DNA of 64,000 nucleotides from Streptomyces sp. CB01580. GTDB lineage: Bacteria; Actinomycetota; Actinomycetes; Streptomycetales; Streptomycetaceae. Shown here one piece after another: positions 9,449-17,964 of this stretch. The first letter of the stretch is position 1, and each line of letters opens with the position of its first letter. The notes below the pieces were generated by a model. That model was not told where the DNA came from. It saw nothing but the letters and a program-made list of their open reading frames with translations, and made no database searches. The position numbers and the translations under genes were made by a program. The DNA lies in the NCBI RefSeq assembly GCF_001905795.1, contig NZ_LIXJ01000003.1, positions 62,001-126,000 on the forward strand, in the 5' to 3' direction.

Positions 9449-10288
9449 TCAGTACGGCAGGTGCGTGGGGAAGGCGGTGGTCGGGGCGAACAGCGCCGCG
9501 TACGCCTGCTCGTCGAAGTTCTGGCGGCGGTGGCGGCCCGACCGGTTCACCTCCGGGGCCGGGTCGGCGAGCGTGAGCATTCCGTCGTTGGCGAGCTCCT
9601 GCACCCGCATCAGCAATGCCCGGACATCCAGGCCGAGTTCGGCCGCGACCGTCTGCACGTCGAGCCCGGACTCCCAGCTCCACAACAGCACGGAGTCCAT
9701 GCTGGGCGACCAGGCGACCGTGCTGTTCGCCTCGAACGGGGGCGCCGGGGGAGGAGAGGAGGGAGGCGGGGGCACGGTCGGGGGCGTGGCCGGCACCGGC
9801 GGCACGATCACGGGCGGCGTGCTCATGCGCGCGCTCCCCGTCGTCCGCACCGTCATCTCCTTGCGCGGACGCGGCAGAGGGATCTCGGGAGCGGGAGCGG
9901 GAGCGGGAGCAGGAGCAGAGGCGGGAGCGGGAGCGGGGGCGGCGCCGGGAACCGGGCCGGCGGCGGGAACCGGGCCCGGGGCGGCGGCGGTTTCGCCGGG
10001 TGCCTCCTTGGGCGCCGGCTGCTTCCGGCTCAGCAACTTCTGGGCGAGCGAGCGTGCGTCATTGCGGCCCACCGTGCGTCGTGCTAATCGCACTTCGCGT
10101 TCGTTCAGGCCCATCAGGTCCGCGATGGATCCGTCGTCGCCGACCGTGACGGCGAACGCGGCCAGCGTCCGGCTCCGCTCCGCCTGCGCCTCGTCCAGCA
10201 AAGCCTGCGCTCGGCGCATGCGTTCGTCGCTGGCGCAGAAAGCTTCCGCCAGGACGGTGTTCCGATCCCAGAAATCACGAGGTTCCAC
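9449..10288 (-). CDS. Unknown protein with helix-turn-helix-like ends and a Pro/Ala linker
   Basis: A 279-residue protein I do not recognise as a named family. Residues about 1-90 are helical and contain Leu-Met-Gly-Leu-Asn-Glu-Arg-Glu-Val-Arg-Leu-Ala, which resembles a helix-turn-helix recognition segment. A long Pro/Ala/Glu linker (about residues 92-185) follows. The C-terminal about 70 residues again look like a winged or helix-turn-helix segment (Val-Ala-Ala-Glu-Leu-Gly-Leu-Asp-Val-Arg). No signal or membrane segment is seen. The start is GTG 10288 with a distant GGAG. The plausible role is DNA binding, but this is inference. Confidence 0.6.
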   Translation of the reverse strand: MEPRDFWDRNTVLAEAFCASDERMRRAQALLDEAQAERSRTLAAFAVTVGDDGSIADLMGLNEREVRLARRTVGRNDARSLAQKLLSRKQPAPKEAPGETAAAPGPVPAAGPVPGAAPAPAPASAPAPAPAPAPEIPLPRPRKEMTVRTTGSARMSTPPVIVPPVPATPPTVPPPPSSPPPAPPFEANSTVAWSPSMDSVLLWSWESGLDVQTVAAELGLDVRALLMRVQELANDGMLTLADPAPEVNRSGRHRRQNFDEQAYAALFAPTTAFPTHLPY

Positions 10289-10529
10289 GTATGTGACAAC
10301 GCTCCGGCCGCTGACGGGAACGGACGTCAGAGCAAAATGCGCCTATATGGACCAACGGGTAATTAAGTCGTCCAAGTAAGAGAAAACCGGGCCTTTGCCG
10401 GGTGTTGACGCGGTGCGCAATGTCCCGAAAGCCCTGAAATCTGGGGAAAAGTAGAGGGAAATCGAGGGAATGGAGAGGGAGTGACCGTCACTCTACTCGG
10501 TCATGGAGGTCAAGCGGATGCGCGGGCCC

Positions 10530-11474
10530 TCACCCGTCAGGGGCGTCGAACGTGCCCCGCGCGTCGAAGGCGGCCCGGCGCGTGGCCCGGCGCAGCGCCT
10601 TCAGCAGCGTCGAGCCCAGGGTCAGGGTCAGCACCACGGTGAGGACGGCCCGGCCCAGGTCCCAGCCGAGCGAGGTCGCCACGCAGTAGGCCAGGAAGCG
10701 GACCAGGTTCTCGGACAGGGGATCACCCGCGTGGTACGAGATCCCCGAGCCGGCGCCGGGCACGATCGTCCATCCGTACAGGTTCATCACCGTGCCGTAC
10801 GCGAACGCCGCCAGGAACCCGTACCCGGCGAGCATCAGCAGCTCGGCCCGCCCGCGCAGCCGGTCCGGGCCCGGCAGCAGACCCGCGCCCATGGTGAACC
10901 AGCCCATCGACAGCATCTGGAACGGCATCCACGGCCCCACCCCGCCGGTCAGCAGCGCCGACGCGAACATGGTCACCGAGCCGAGCACGAATCCGAAGCC
11001 GGGGCCGAGCACCCGGCCGCTCAGCACCATCAGGAAGAACATCGGCTCCAGGCCCGCCGTGCCCGCGCCGAGCGGGCGCAGCGCGGCACCGACCGCGGCC
11101 AGCACCCCCAGCATCGCCACCGCCTTCGCGTCCAGCCCGGAGTCGGCGATCATCGCGACGACCACGCCGACCAGCAGCGGCAGCAGCGCGGCGAACAGCC
11201 ACGGCGCGTCCTGGGAGTGCGCGAGACCGGAGCCCGCGTCGGCCAGCAGCGGCCAGCCGAACGCGACCACGCCGATCGCGCTGATCAGCACGAGCGCGGC
11301 GATCGCGCGCGGCCCCAGACGCACCGGCCGTACCGTCCGGCCCGACCGCCGCGCATGCCCGGTGAGGGCCGTGCGTCCCGTCCGGGCCGGGCCGTTCGTT
11401 CGCTCCACGGGGCCCGCGGGCGCGCGACGCCCGTCCGCCACCTTCGCCGCCCGTCCCTCGGGCCCGCTCGTCAC
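10530..11474 (-). CDS. ECF transporter S component, probably for cobalamin
   Basis: A 314-residue membrane protein with an Arg-rich cytoplasmic N-terminus (about residues 1-55) followed by five to seven hydrophobic helices. It is the last gene of the riboswitch operon and overlaps the ATPase gene by four bases. In ECF importers the S component binds the vitamin and docks to the T component. The cobalamin riboswitch upstream makes cobalamin or a corrinoid precursor the likely substrate. No CbiM or CbiN is present, which argues against a plain cobalt transporter. Confidence 0.7.
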   Translation of the reverse strand: MTSGPEGRAAKVADGRRAPAGPVERTNGPARTGRTALTGHARRSGRTVRPVRLGPRAIAALVLISAIGVVAFGWPLLADAGSGLAHSQDAPWLFAALLPLLVGVVVAMIADSGLDAKAVAMLGVLAAVGAALRPLGAGTAGLEPMFFLMVLSGRVLGPGFGFVLGSVTMFASALLTGGVGPWMPFQMLSMGWFTMGAGLLPGPDRLRGRAELLMLAGYGFLAAFAYGTVMNLYGWTIVPGAGSGISYHAGDPLSENLVRFLAYCVATSLGWDLGRAVLTVVLTLTLGSTLLKALRRATRRAAFDARGTFDAPDG

Positions 11475-13189
11475 CGCTCCTCCAGCGCGTCACGGACCTG
11501 TGCCACGGTCAGCCACTCCTGCGGGGCGAGGATCTTCGCGGTCTGCGGGGCGAATGCCGGGGAGGAGACCACCACCTGCCGGGTCTCCCCGTCCGCGACG
11601 ACCTCCCCGTCGGCGAGGATCACCACCCGGTGCGCGAGATCGGCGGCGAGTTCCACGTCGTGCGTCGCCAGGACGATCGCGTGCCCGTCGGCGGCGAGCC
11701 CCCGCAGCACCCCGGTCAGCCGGGCCTTCGCCGCGTAGTCCAGACCGCGGGTCGGCTCGTCCAGGAGCAGCAGCGGCGGACGCGCGGTGAGCACCACCGC
11801 CAGGGCGAGCGCGAGCCGCTGCCCCTCGGAGAGATCACGGGGATGGGTGTCGTCCGGCACACCGGGCAGCAGCTTCGAGACCAGCTCCCGGCAACTGCCC
11901 GCGGCGGCGCCCGCGTCGGTGTCGGCGGCGGCGCACTCGGCGGCGACCGTGTCCGCGTACAGCAGATCGCGCGGTTCCTGCGGTACGAGCCCGACCCGGC
12001 GCACCATCTCGCGCGGCGGCGTGCGGTGCGGGGTCCGGCCACCGACGAGGACGGTGCCCGCGGTGGGTTCGACCATGCCGACGAGCGTGCCGAGCAGCGT
12101 GGACTTGCCCGCGCCGTTGCGGCCCATCAGGGCGACGGTCTCGCCCGGGGCGACGGAGAGCGTGACCCGGCGCAGCGCCTCGACGCGCCCGCGCCGCACG
12201 CCGAGGTCCTCGACCCGGGCCGGGACGTCGACGGCGGGCCCGGGAACGGGGGCGGCCGTGTGCGTGCCGCGTCCCAGCAGCCGGGCCAGGGCGCCGCGTC
12301 GCGCGGGGGCGGGCGCGGCGGGCAGCGGGGACACCAGGGTCCGGGCCGGGGCGGGCGCGGCGGGCGGTCGCCGGTCCGCGAGCCGTTCGCGCAGGCCGGT
12401 GGCCCGGCGCCGGGCATCACGGACCGACAGCGGCAGCGGCTCCCACCCCGCCAGCCGGCCCAGAGCCACGACCGGCGGACGGACCGGGGAGACGGCCATG
12501 ACATCGGCGGGGGCGCCCATGACCGGAGCGGCGCCCGGCGACGGCAGCAGGACGACCTGGTCCGCGTACTGCACCACCCGTTCCAGCCGGTGCTCCGCCA
12601 CCAGGACCGTGGTGCCCAGGTCGTGCACCAGCCGTTGCAGCACGGCCAGCACCTCCTCGGCCGCCGCCGGGTCGAGCGCGGACGTCGGCTCGTCGAGGAC
12701 CAGGACCTTCGGATGCGGGGTGAGCACCGAACCGATCGCCACCCGCTGCTGCTGCCCTCCGGAGAGCGTGGAGATCGGCCGGTCCCGCAGCCCGGCCAGA
12801 CCCAGCAGGTCCAGGGTCTCCTCGACCCGCCGCCGCATCACGTCCGGGGCCAGCCCCAGCGACTCCATGCCGTACGCCAGCTCGTCCTCGACCGTGTCGG
12901 TGACGAAGTGGGAGAGCGGGTCCTGGCCCACCGTGCCGACCACGTCGGCGAGTTCGCGCGGCTTGTGGGTACGGGTGTCGCGCCCCGCGACCGTGACCCG
13001 GCCGCTCAGCCTGCCACCGGTGAAGTGCGGCACGAGACCGGAGACGGCCCCCAGCAGCGTCGACTTGCCGACCCCGGACGGGCCGACCAGCAGCACCAGT
13101 TCGCCCTCGGGAACGGTCAGATCGATCCCGGACAGGGTGGGACGCTCCGCCCCCTCGTACCGCACCGAAACCTGCTCGAACCGGATCAC
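11471..13189 (-). CDS. Fused double ATPase (A-A') of the ECF transporter
   Basis: 572 residues containing two ABC ATPase domains. The first Walker A is Gly-Pro-Ser-Gly-Val-Gly-Lys-Ser-Thr at residues 36-44, with the signature Leu-Ser-Gly-Gly-Gln-Gln-Gln. The second has Gly-Arg-Asn-Gly-Ala-Gly-Lys-Ser-Thr with its Lys near 362, and an atypical signature Leu-Ser-Glu-Gly-Gln. The linker of about 80 residues is Pro/Ala/Arg-rich. The start GTG 13189 has AGGAGG five bases upstream and overlaps the T-component stop. It powers the EcfT/S complex at the inner face of the membrane. Confidence 0.85.
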   Translation of the reverse strand: MIRFEQVSVRYEGAERPTLSGIDLTVPEGELVLLVGPSGVGKSTLLGAVSGLVPHFTGGRLSGRVTVAGRDTRTHKPRELADVVGTVGQDPLSHFVTDTVEDELAYGMESLGLAPDVMRRRVEETLDLLGLAGLRDRPISTLSGGQQQRVAIGSVLTPHPKVLVLDEPTSALDPAAAEEVLAVLQRLVHDLGTTVLVAEHRLERVVQYADQVVLLPSPGAAPVMGAPADVMAVSPVRPPVVALGRLAGWEPLPLSVRDARRRATGLRERLADRRPPAAPAPARTLVSPLPAAPAPARRGALARLLGRGTHTAAPVPGPAVDVPARVEDLGVRRGRVEALRRVTLSVAPGETVALMGRNGAGKSTLLGTLVGMVEPTAGTVLVGGRTPHRTPPREMVRRVGLVPQEPRDLLYADTVAAECAAADTDAGAAAGSCRELVSKLLPGVPDDTHPRDLSEGQRLALALAVVLTARPPLLLLDEPTRGLDYAAKARLTGVLRGLAADGHAIVLATHDVELAADLAHRVVILADGEVVADGETRQVVVSSPAFAPQTAKILAPQEWLTVAQVRDALEER

Positions 13190-14466
13190 TGGTCCTCCTC
13201 GGGACTCGGCCGCGTCTTCGAACCGGCGCCCACCGGCGGCGGAACGGGGGCCACCAGCGCGGGCAACAGCCCCACCAGCACCGCCGCCGCGGGCCACAAC
13301 GGGAGCACCGGCGCGGTCAGCGGTACGACCCCGGGGTGCAGCGCCTCCGCGTCGACACCGCCCGCCCAGATCATCGCCACCGCCACCACGACCCCCGAAC
13401 CCGCCACCAGCCAGGCCCGCGCACCCCACCGGTCGGGCCGGTAGCGGGTACGGACCGACCGGGCACCGCCCAGGCGCAGCCCGGCCGCCGCCGCGACGAT
13501 CCCGGCGATCAGCAGCGGCAGCCCGTACACCGCGCCCTGCGCGGCCAGCAGCCCGTACGTGCCCGCGCACACCCCGAGCAGCCCGCCGAGCGTGAGCGCG
13601 TTCGTGGTGCGCCGGACGGCGGGCGAGACCTCGGCGGTACGCCCGTAGCCGCGCGCGTCCATCGACGCGGCCACCGCGACCGACCGCTCCAACGCGCCCT
13701 CCAGGACCGGAAGTCCGATCTGGAGGACCGCCCCGACACCGCCGGTCGGGCGGCCCCGCAGCCGTCGCGCGGTGCGCAGTCGCGCCACGTCGGCGACCAT
13801 GTTCGGCGCGAACGTCATCGCGACGACGACGGCGACCCCCGCCTCGTACAGCGCGCCCGGCAGCGACTTCAGCAGCCGGGCCGGGTTCGCGAGCGAGTTG
13901 GCCGCGCCGACACAGATCAGCAGGGCGGCCAGCTTCGCCCCGTCGTACAGCGAGAAGACCAGCTGCTCGGCGGTGACCCGGCCACCGATCCGGACGCCCT
14001 GCGCCCAGTCGGGCAGCGGCACCTCGGGGAGCGTGAACAGCGGATGCGTACCGGGGATCGGCGAGCCGAGGAGGACGGAGAAGACCAGCCGCACGCCGAC
14101 GACGAACAGCCCGATCCTGATGAACGCCCCGTACGAACGGGCCCAGGGCGCGTCCGTACGGCGCGCGGCGACCACATAGCCCGCGACCCCGACGAGGAGG
14201 CCGAGCAGCAGCGGGTTGGTGGTGCGGGAGGCGGCGGTGGCGAGGCCCAGTGCCCACAGCCACCACGCCCCTGCGGGCAGGGCGTTGCTCCGGTTCGCCT
14301 CGGGTGCGCGCAGCGCGCGCGGCGGCCGGTCGGCGGTGCGGGCGGCGCGAGTGGCACGGGCAGGGGTGACGCCGGTGGTGCGGGTGGGACCGGTCGCCGG
14401 ACGGCCGGTGGCCGGGTGGTCGGGTGCCCCGTCCCCGGTCGCCGGGCCGCTGGTCGGAGTGGTCAT
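13186..14466 (-). CDS. ECF transporter T component (CbiQ-like)
   Basis: A 426-residue membrane protein. The coupling motif Ala-Ser-Met-Asp-Ala-Arg-Gly-Tyr-Gly-Arg is the Ala-Arg-Gly signature by which EcfT contacts the ATPases. The about 60-residue N-terminal tail is Thr/Pro/Ala-rich. The start ATG 14466 overlaps the upstream stop by four bases, implying translational coupling. It links the S component to the fused ATPase. Confidence 0.8.
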   Translation of the reverse strand: MTTPTSGPATGDGAPDHPATGRPATGPTRTTGVTPARATRAARTADRPPRALRAPEANRSNALPAGAWWLWALGLATAASRTTNPLLLGLLVGVAGYVVAARRTDAPWARSYGAFIRIGLFVVGVRLVFSVLLGSPIPGTHPLFTLPEVPLPDWAQGVRIGGRVTAEQLVFSLYDGAKLAALLICVGAANSLANPARLLKSLPGALYEAGVAVVVAMTFAPNMVADVARLRTARRLRGRPTGGVGAVLQIGLPVLEGALERSVAVAASMDARGYGRTAEVSPAVRRTTNALTLGGLLGVCAGTYGLLAAQGAVYGLPLLIAGIVAAAAGLRLGGARSVRTRYRPDRWGARAWLVAGSGVVVAVAMIWAGGVDAEALHPGVVPLTAPVLPLWPAAAVLVGLLPALVAPVPPPVGAGSKTRPSPEEDQ

Positions 14467-15146
14467 CCTCGGCGGCGGCGGGCCTGCACGACCGCGGCCG
14501 AGCCGAGGACGAGAACGGCACCGACCCCGACGAGCATCCCGGCGGACGGTCCGCTGCCGGAACCGTCGGAACCGACGGAACCGTCGGCGGACGCGGCGGA
14601 CGTGGCGGGGGCGGACGCGGCGGGCTTCTCGTGCCCGTCGCCCGACACCTGCTCGCCGCAGCCGGAGGCCGGGTACCCGGAGATGGCGCACAGCAGCGCG
14701 TTGCCGTCGTAACGCAGCGGCTTGGCCACCGCGGCGAGCGCCTCGGCGGTGCTCGCGTCCGGAGCGACCACGGCACACGCGGTCCGGAGCGCGGGCGGGG
14801 TCCGCCCGTCCGGGGCGTCCGTCGCGGTGCCCGGGTCGATGACGAGCGCGACCCGCTTGGACCCCTTCTCGGCAGGGGTGTCCGCACAGATCTTCGCGAA
14901 GCCGGGGGCGTGGCGCGGCCGGGCCGCGTCCTGGGAGTCCTCGCTCACCGCGAACCGGAAGCCCTGCACGGCACCGTCGTCCGGCCGGACCAGGGCGGGG
15001 CCCTGGGTGGCGTACGTCCAGTCCTGGCCCGAGCCCTCCCAGAACGACCAGTACCGGTAGCCGGCCGCCTGGGCCTCTCCCGCGCCCAGCACGGCCAGCA
15101 GCACCGCGCTCAGCACCGCGGCGGCGGCCCCTCCCGTCCGCCTCAC
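14463..15146 (-). CDS. SCO2322-family secreted, membrane-anchored protein
   Basis: A 227-residue protein with an N-terminal signal peptide ending near Gly-Glu-Ala-Gln-Ala. It has a globular part with four or more Cys residues, a Ser/Ala/Gly-rich stalk, and a C-terminal membrane helix followed by Arg-Arg-Arg-Arg. I recognise the family only by its Streptomyces name; no activity is known. It lies inside the cobalamin-riboswitch operon, with four-base overlaps on both sides. It is predicted to be displayed on the outer face of the membrane, where it could help capture corrinoid. The start GTG 15146 is chosen from the overlap. Confidence 0.7.
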   Translation of the reverse strand: MRRTGGAAAAVLSAVLLAVLGAGEAQAAGYRYWSFWEGSGQDWTYATQGPALVRPDDGAVQGFRFAVSEDSQDAARPRHAPGFAKICADTPAEKGSKRVALVIDPGTATDAPDGRTPPALRTACAVVAPDASTAEALAAVAKPLRYDGNALLCAISGYPASGCGEQVSGDGHEKPAASAPATSAASADGSVGSDGSGSGPSAGMLVGVGAVLVLGSAAVVQARRRRG

Positions 15147-16426
15147 AGCTGCTGGTTCTTCCGGCGGCCGCTGATCAGGAAGCCGACGCCCGCACCGACG
15201 ACGAGGCCGATGCCGACGAACCACCACACGCCGCCGATCACGTCGTCGCCGCTGTGGACCCGGTCCTTCTCCGTGGCCTCGTACCCGGTGTCGCCGGACG
15301 GGTCGGGGGTCGTGATGGCCGCGGGCTTCGGGCCGGTCGCGTTCAGCCTGTCGACCAGGTTCACGCCGCCGAAGTCGCGGGCGTCGTTCCCGGTCGCGTG
15401 CGCGGCCAGGACCAGCTGCGCGTAGGCGGCGGGGCCGTTCTGCTCGGCCCAGGCGCCGGAGTTCCTTTTCAGCCAGGCCACGGCCTTGGCCGCCTCGTCC
15501 TTGTGGCCCGAGGCGGACAGCGCGACGACCGCGTCCGCGGTGTTGCCGACGTCGGGCTGAGGGGCGGAGTCCTCGGCGCCCGGCATCGGGGCCAGGTCGA
15601 GGTGGCCCTTCGCGGCGAGGGCGCCGACGAGGTAGTGGGCGCCGTTCTGGGCGGCCTGCTCGGGGGTGAGGGCGGAACCGGAGGCCGCGGGGCGGCAGCT
15701 GGTCCCCTTGGCGGCGGCGTTGTTGCCGGTGGCCAGGGCCTTGCCCATGGAGCCGAGCACGGCGGCGGCGGTGGCGTCCGCGTTGGCCGTGAGCTTCCCC
15801 GCCTTGTCCGGCTGGTACGCGAACGCGCCGCCGTCCTTCTCACCGCACGGGATCGAGAGCGCGAGCAGCGGATCGTACGGGGACTTGCCGTCGGCCGTGA
15901 CGATGTCCGCGAGCCGCTGCCCCTGCCGGGCGAGGGCGCCGATCACGAGGGAGGTGGAGTTGGCGTCGCTGGGCGCGCCCGCCGTGTAGCCCCAGCCGCC
16001 GTCCTCGTTCTGCACGGACTTCAGCCAGCGGACCGAGTCGTTCACGGTCTCCCCGTGCCCGCCGACCTCGGCGAGGGCCTGCACGGCGACCGCGGTGGCG
16101 TTGGTGTCCAGCACCGTCTTCGCGTCGCACGGCTTGGCGGCGTCGGGCCGGTACGCGGCGTAGGCGCCGTTGGCGCACTGCTGGCCGATCAGCCAGTCGA
16201 CCGACTTCGCGGCGGGCGTCACGCCTTCGACCCGCTGCGCGAGAAAGGCCAGCGACTGCCGCCAGACACCGTCGTAGGTGGGGTCCTTCGTGCCGTACAG
16301 CCCGGCGGGCAGTGCGGCGGACGGCGTGGGCGACGGGGACGGCGCCGCGACCGCGACCGGGGCGGCCGCGCAGAGCACGGCGGCCGTGGTCGCGGCGAGC
16401 GTTGCCGCGGTGCGGCGTACGGTCAT
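15143..16426 (-). CDS. Surface-anchored alpha6/alpha6-barrel (prenyltransferase-repeat) protein
   Basis: 427 residues: a signal peptide (to about residue 29), then repeated segments with Asp-Gly-Gly-Trp-Gly-Tyr and Asp-Ala-Asn-Ser-Thr-Ser motifs typical of terpenoid-cyclase-type alpha/alpha barrels. A C-terminal membrane helix (Val-Trp-Trp-Phe-Val-Gly-Ile-Gly-Leu) ends in a basic tail. It is annotated in related genomes as a prenyltransferase/squalene-oxidase repeat protein, but the acidic catalytic motif of a true cyclase is not evident. Human transcobalamin and intrinsic factor use the same fold to hold B12. As first gene after a cobalamin riboswitch and with an ECF importer downstream, it may be a corrinoid-binding surface protein (inference). 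Start ATG 16426. Confidence 0.7.
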   Translation of the reverse strand: MTVRRTAATLAATTAAVLCAAAPVAVAAPSPSPTPSAALPAGLYGTKDPTYDGVWRQSLAFLAQRVEGVTPAAKSVDWLIGQQCANGAYAAYRPDAAKPCDAKTVLDTNATAVAVQALAEVGGHGETVNDSVRWLKSVQNEDGGWGYTAGAPSDANSTSLVIGALARQGQRLADIVTADGKSPYDPLLALSIPCGEKDGGAFAYQPDKAGKLTANADATAAAVLGSMGKALATGNNAAAKGTSCRPAASGSALTPEQAAQNGAHYLVGALAAKGHLDLAPMPGAEDSAPQPDVGNTADAVVALSASGHKDEAAKAVAWLKRNSGAWAEQNGPAAYAQLVLAAHATGNDARDFGGVNLVDRLNATGPKPAAITTPDPSGDTGYEATEKDRVHSGDDVIGGVWWFVGIGLVVGAGVGFLISGRRKNQQL

Positions 16427-16516
16427 GGCGGGCGGGGCCTCTCCTGTGCGGGGATCCGGACCGGGCACAGGCACGCTCACGCACCAGGCTCCGACTCCGT
16501 ATACCTCGACGGTGCC

Positions 16517-16680
16517 GACCACCGGGGTTCCGGTGGTCCGAGCCGGTCACAACCGCGTCCAGGGCATTCCGACTCACCGTCCACGGGACGGCTCACGGCT
16601 GCGTGGTCAGTGCCGGATTCGCACCGGCTTCCCCCTGTACGGGCATGATGACGACCCACTCACTCTACCGGGCTACCCGG
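16517..16680 (-). promoter_or_regulatory. Cobalamin (B12) riboswitch with downstream hairpin
   Basis: On the minus strand the conserved aptamer core is plain. A GGGGGAAGCCGGTGCGAATC segment is followed by CGGCACTGACCACGCAGCCG and then GTGA (revcomp of about 16590-16635), and the 3' box AGTCGGAATGCCC lies near 16562-16575. The 5' portion reaches about 16680. Downstream is a strong stem (GACCACCGG at 16517-16525 pairing with 16530-16538, 4-base loop), a candidate expression platform. It precedes the five-gene surface-protein/ECF operon, which should be shut down when cobalamin is plentiful. Confidence 0.85.
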
Positions 16681-16803
16681 AAGGGGCCCGGGGCGGGCGT
16701 CGTTCCGGGAAGGAGGGTGGGGCCAGGGCGCCGCCCGCGCCCGTACCGCGCCGCACGCCCCTCACACCGCGACCTACGCCATCGCCCGTCGCCATGACGT
16801 CGC

Positions 16804-17844
16804 TCACACCGCGATGTACGTCACGGGGTCGCTCCCCGTCACCGCCTCCGCGCGGCCCAGCTTCACCAGCCGCCGCAGATGCGCCTCGGCCTCCGAGACC
16901 GCGATGTTGCGCGAACCGTGCGGGATCCGGTCCCACGGCCGGTTCCACTCCATCCGCTCGGCCAGCTCCCACGGGGTCAGCGGGGAGGACAGCAGCCCGA
17001 GGAGCCCTGCCAGCCGGTCCTCGTGGTGGTCGAGGAGCTCCCGTACGCGCCCGGCCGCGTCCGTGAACGCGTACTGGTGGGCGGGCAGCACCTCCGCCAC
17101 CCCGAGCCGGCCCACGCGCTCCAGGGAACCGAGGTAGTCGCCCAGGGGATCGGTGACCGTGTCGTCGTCCGGGTCCTCGTACAGCCCGATGTGCGGGCTG
17201 ATCCCGGGCAGCAGATGGTCACCGGAGAACAGCCGCCCCCGGCCGGGCAGACCGGTCGGATGCTTCTCCTCCAGATGCAGGCAGACATGACCGGGGGTGT
17301 GGCCGGGCGTCCAGACCGCCCGCAGCCGCCGCCCAGCCAGGTCCAGGAGCTCACCGGGCACGATCTCCCGGTCCGGCAGCGCGGCCCGCGCCCCGGGCAG
17401 GGTGCGCATACGCCCCCGGTCCGCCGCCGCGGCCCGCAATGGCGCGAGGTGCGCCTCGGGCGCGCCGACCGCGGTGAGCTTGGCGACGAGGTAGTTCAAC
17501 CAGGTGCCCGGCTCCGACTCCCGGGTCCGGCGCACGATCTCGGCGTCCGCCGCGTGCATGGCGATCCAGGCCCCGGACGCCTCGCGCACCTGCCCGGAGA
17601 GGCCGTGGTGGTCGGGGTGGTGGTGGGTGATGACGATGCCATGGATGTCGGCGACGGTTACGCCGACGGCGGTCAGCCCGGCGGTGAGCGCGTCCCACGC
17701 CTCCGGATCGTCCCACCCGGTGTCGACCAGGACCGGACCGCGATCGGTGTCGACGACGTGGACGAGGGTGTGGCCGAGTGGATTGTCCGGGATGGGCACC
17801 TCGATGCTGTGCACGCCCCCGCCGTGGTCGGTCACCTGCGTCAT
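16804..17844 (-). CDS. MBL-fold (metallo-beta-lactamase-like) hydrolase
   Basis: A 346-residue cytoplasmic hydrolase. The metal-binding motif Thr-His-His-His-Pro-Asp-His-His is present, as are the later ligands in Pro-Gly-His-Thr-Pro-Gly-His, Phe-Ser-Gly-Asp-His and Pro-Ala-His-Gln. The C-terminal about 90 residues form the helical winged segment seen in some MBL proteins. The start is ATG 17844 behind GGGAGAG; the frame is open further upstream but has no support. A KstR-like motif lies about 105 bases upstream, so it may belong to the steroid regulon. The substrate, perhaps a thioester or lactone, is unknown. Confidence 0.75.
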   Translation of the reverse strand: MTQVTDHGGGVHSIEVPIPDNPLGHTLVHVVDTDRGPVLVDTGWDDPEAWDALTAGLTAVGVTVADIHGIVITHHHPDHHGLSGQVREASGAWIAMHAADAEIVRRTRESEPGTWLNYLVAKLTAVGAPEAHLAPLRAAAADRGRMRTLPGARAALPDREIVPGELLDLAGRRLRAVWTPGHTPGHVCLHLEEKHPTGLPGRGRLFSGDHLLPGISPHIGLYEDPDDDTVTDPLGDYLGSLERVGRLGVAEVLPAHQYAFTDAAGRVRELLDHHEDRLAGLLGLLSSPLTPWELAERMEWNRPWDRIPHGSRNIAVSEAEAHLRRLVKLGRAEAVTGSDPVTYIAV

Positions 17845-17947
17845 GGGCTCTCCCTCTCCCCGCTGTCCGGCCGCCTCACCGGACGTACGACTGTGCGGTG
17901 CGCGGTGGTCGGTGTGCGCCGCCCACCGACCACCTGCCCACTGTAAC

Positions 17948-17961
17948 GAGAACTTGTTCCA
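17948..17961. promoter_or_regulatory. KstR-like operator before the MBL hydrolase
   Basis: GAGAACTTGTTCCA matches TnnAACnnGTTnnA at every fixed position except the leading T. It lies about 105 bases upstream of the MBL-fold hydrolase start on the minus strand. Confidence 0.5.
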
Positions 17962-17964
17962 GTG

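Noticed and set aside
10530..14466. Cobalt (CbiMNQO) transporter
   Set aside because: No CbiM or CbiN-like protein is present; a separate S component and fused ATPases fit a vitamin ECF system better.
11471..14887. A single 1138-residue protein
   Set aside because: The ATPase starts at GTG 13189 with AGGAGG; the upstream part is out of frame with the true T-component gene and is a shadow.
15143..16426. True squalene or prenyl cyclase
   Set aside because: It has a signal peptide and membrane anchor, lacks a visible acidic catalytic motif, and lies in a cobalamin operon.
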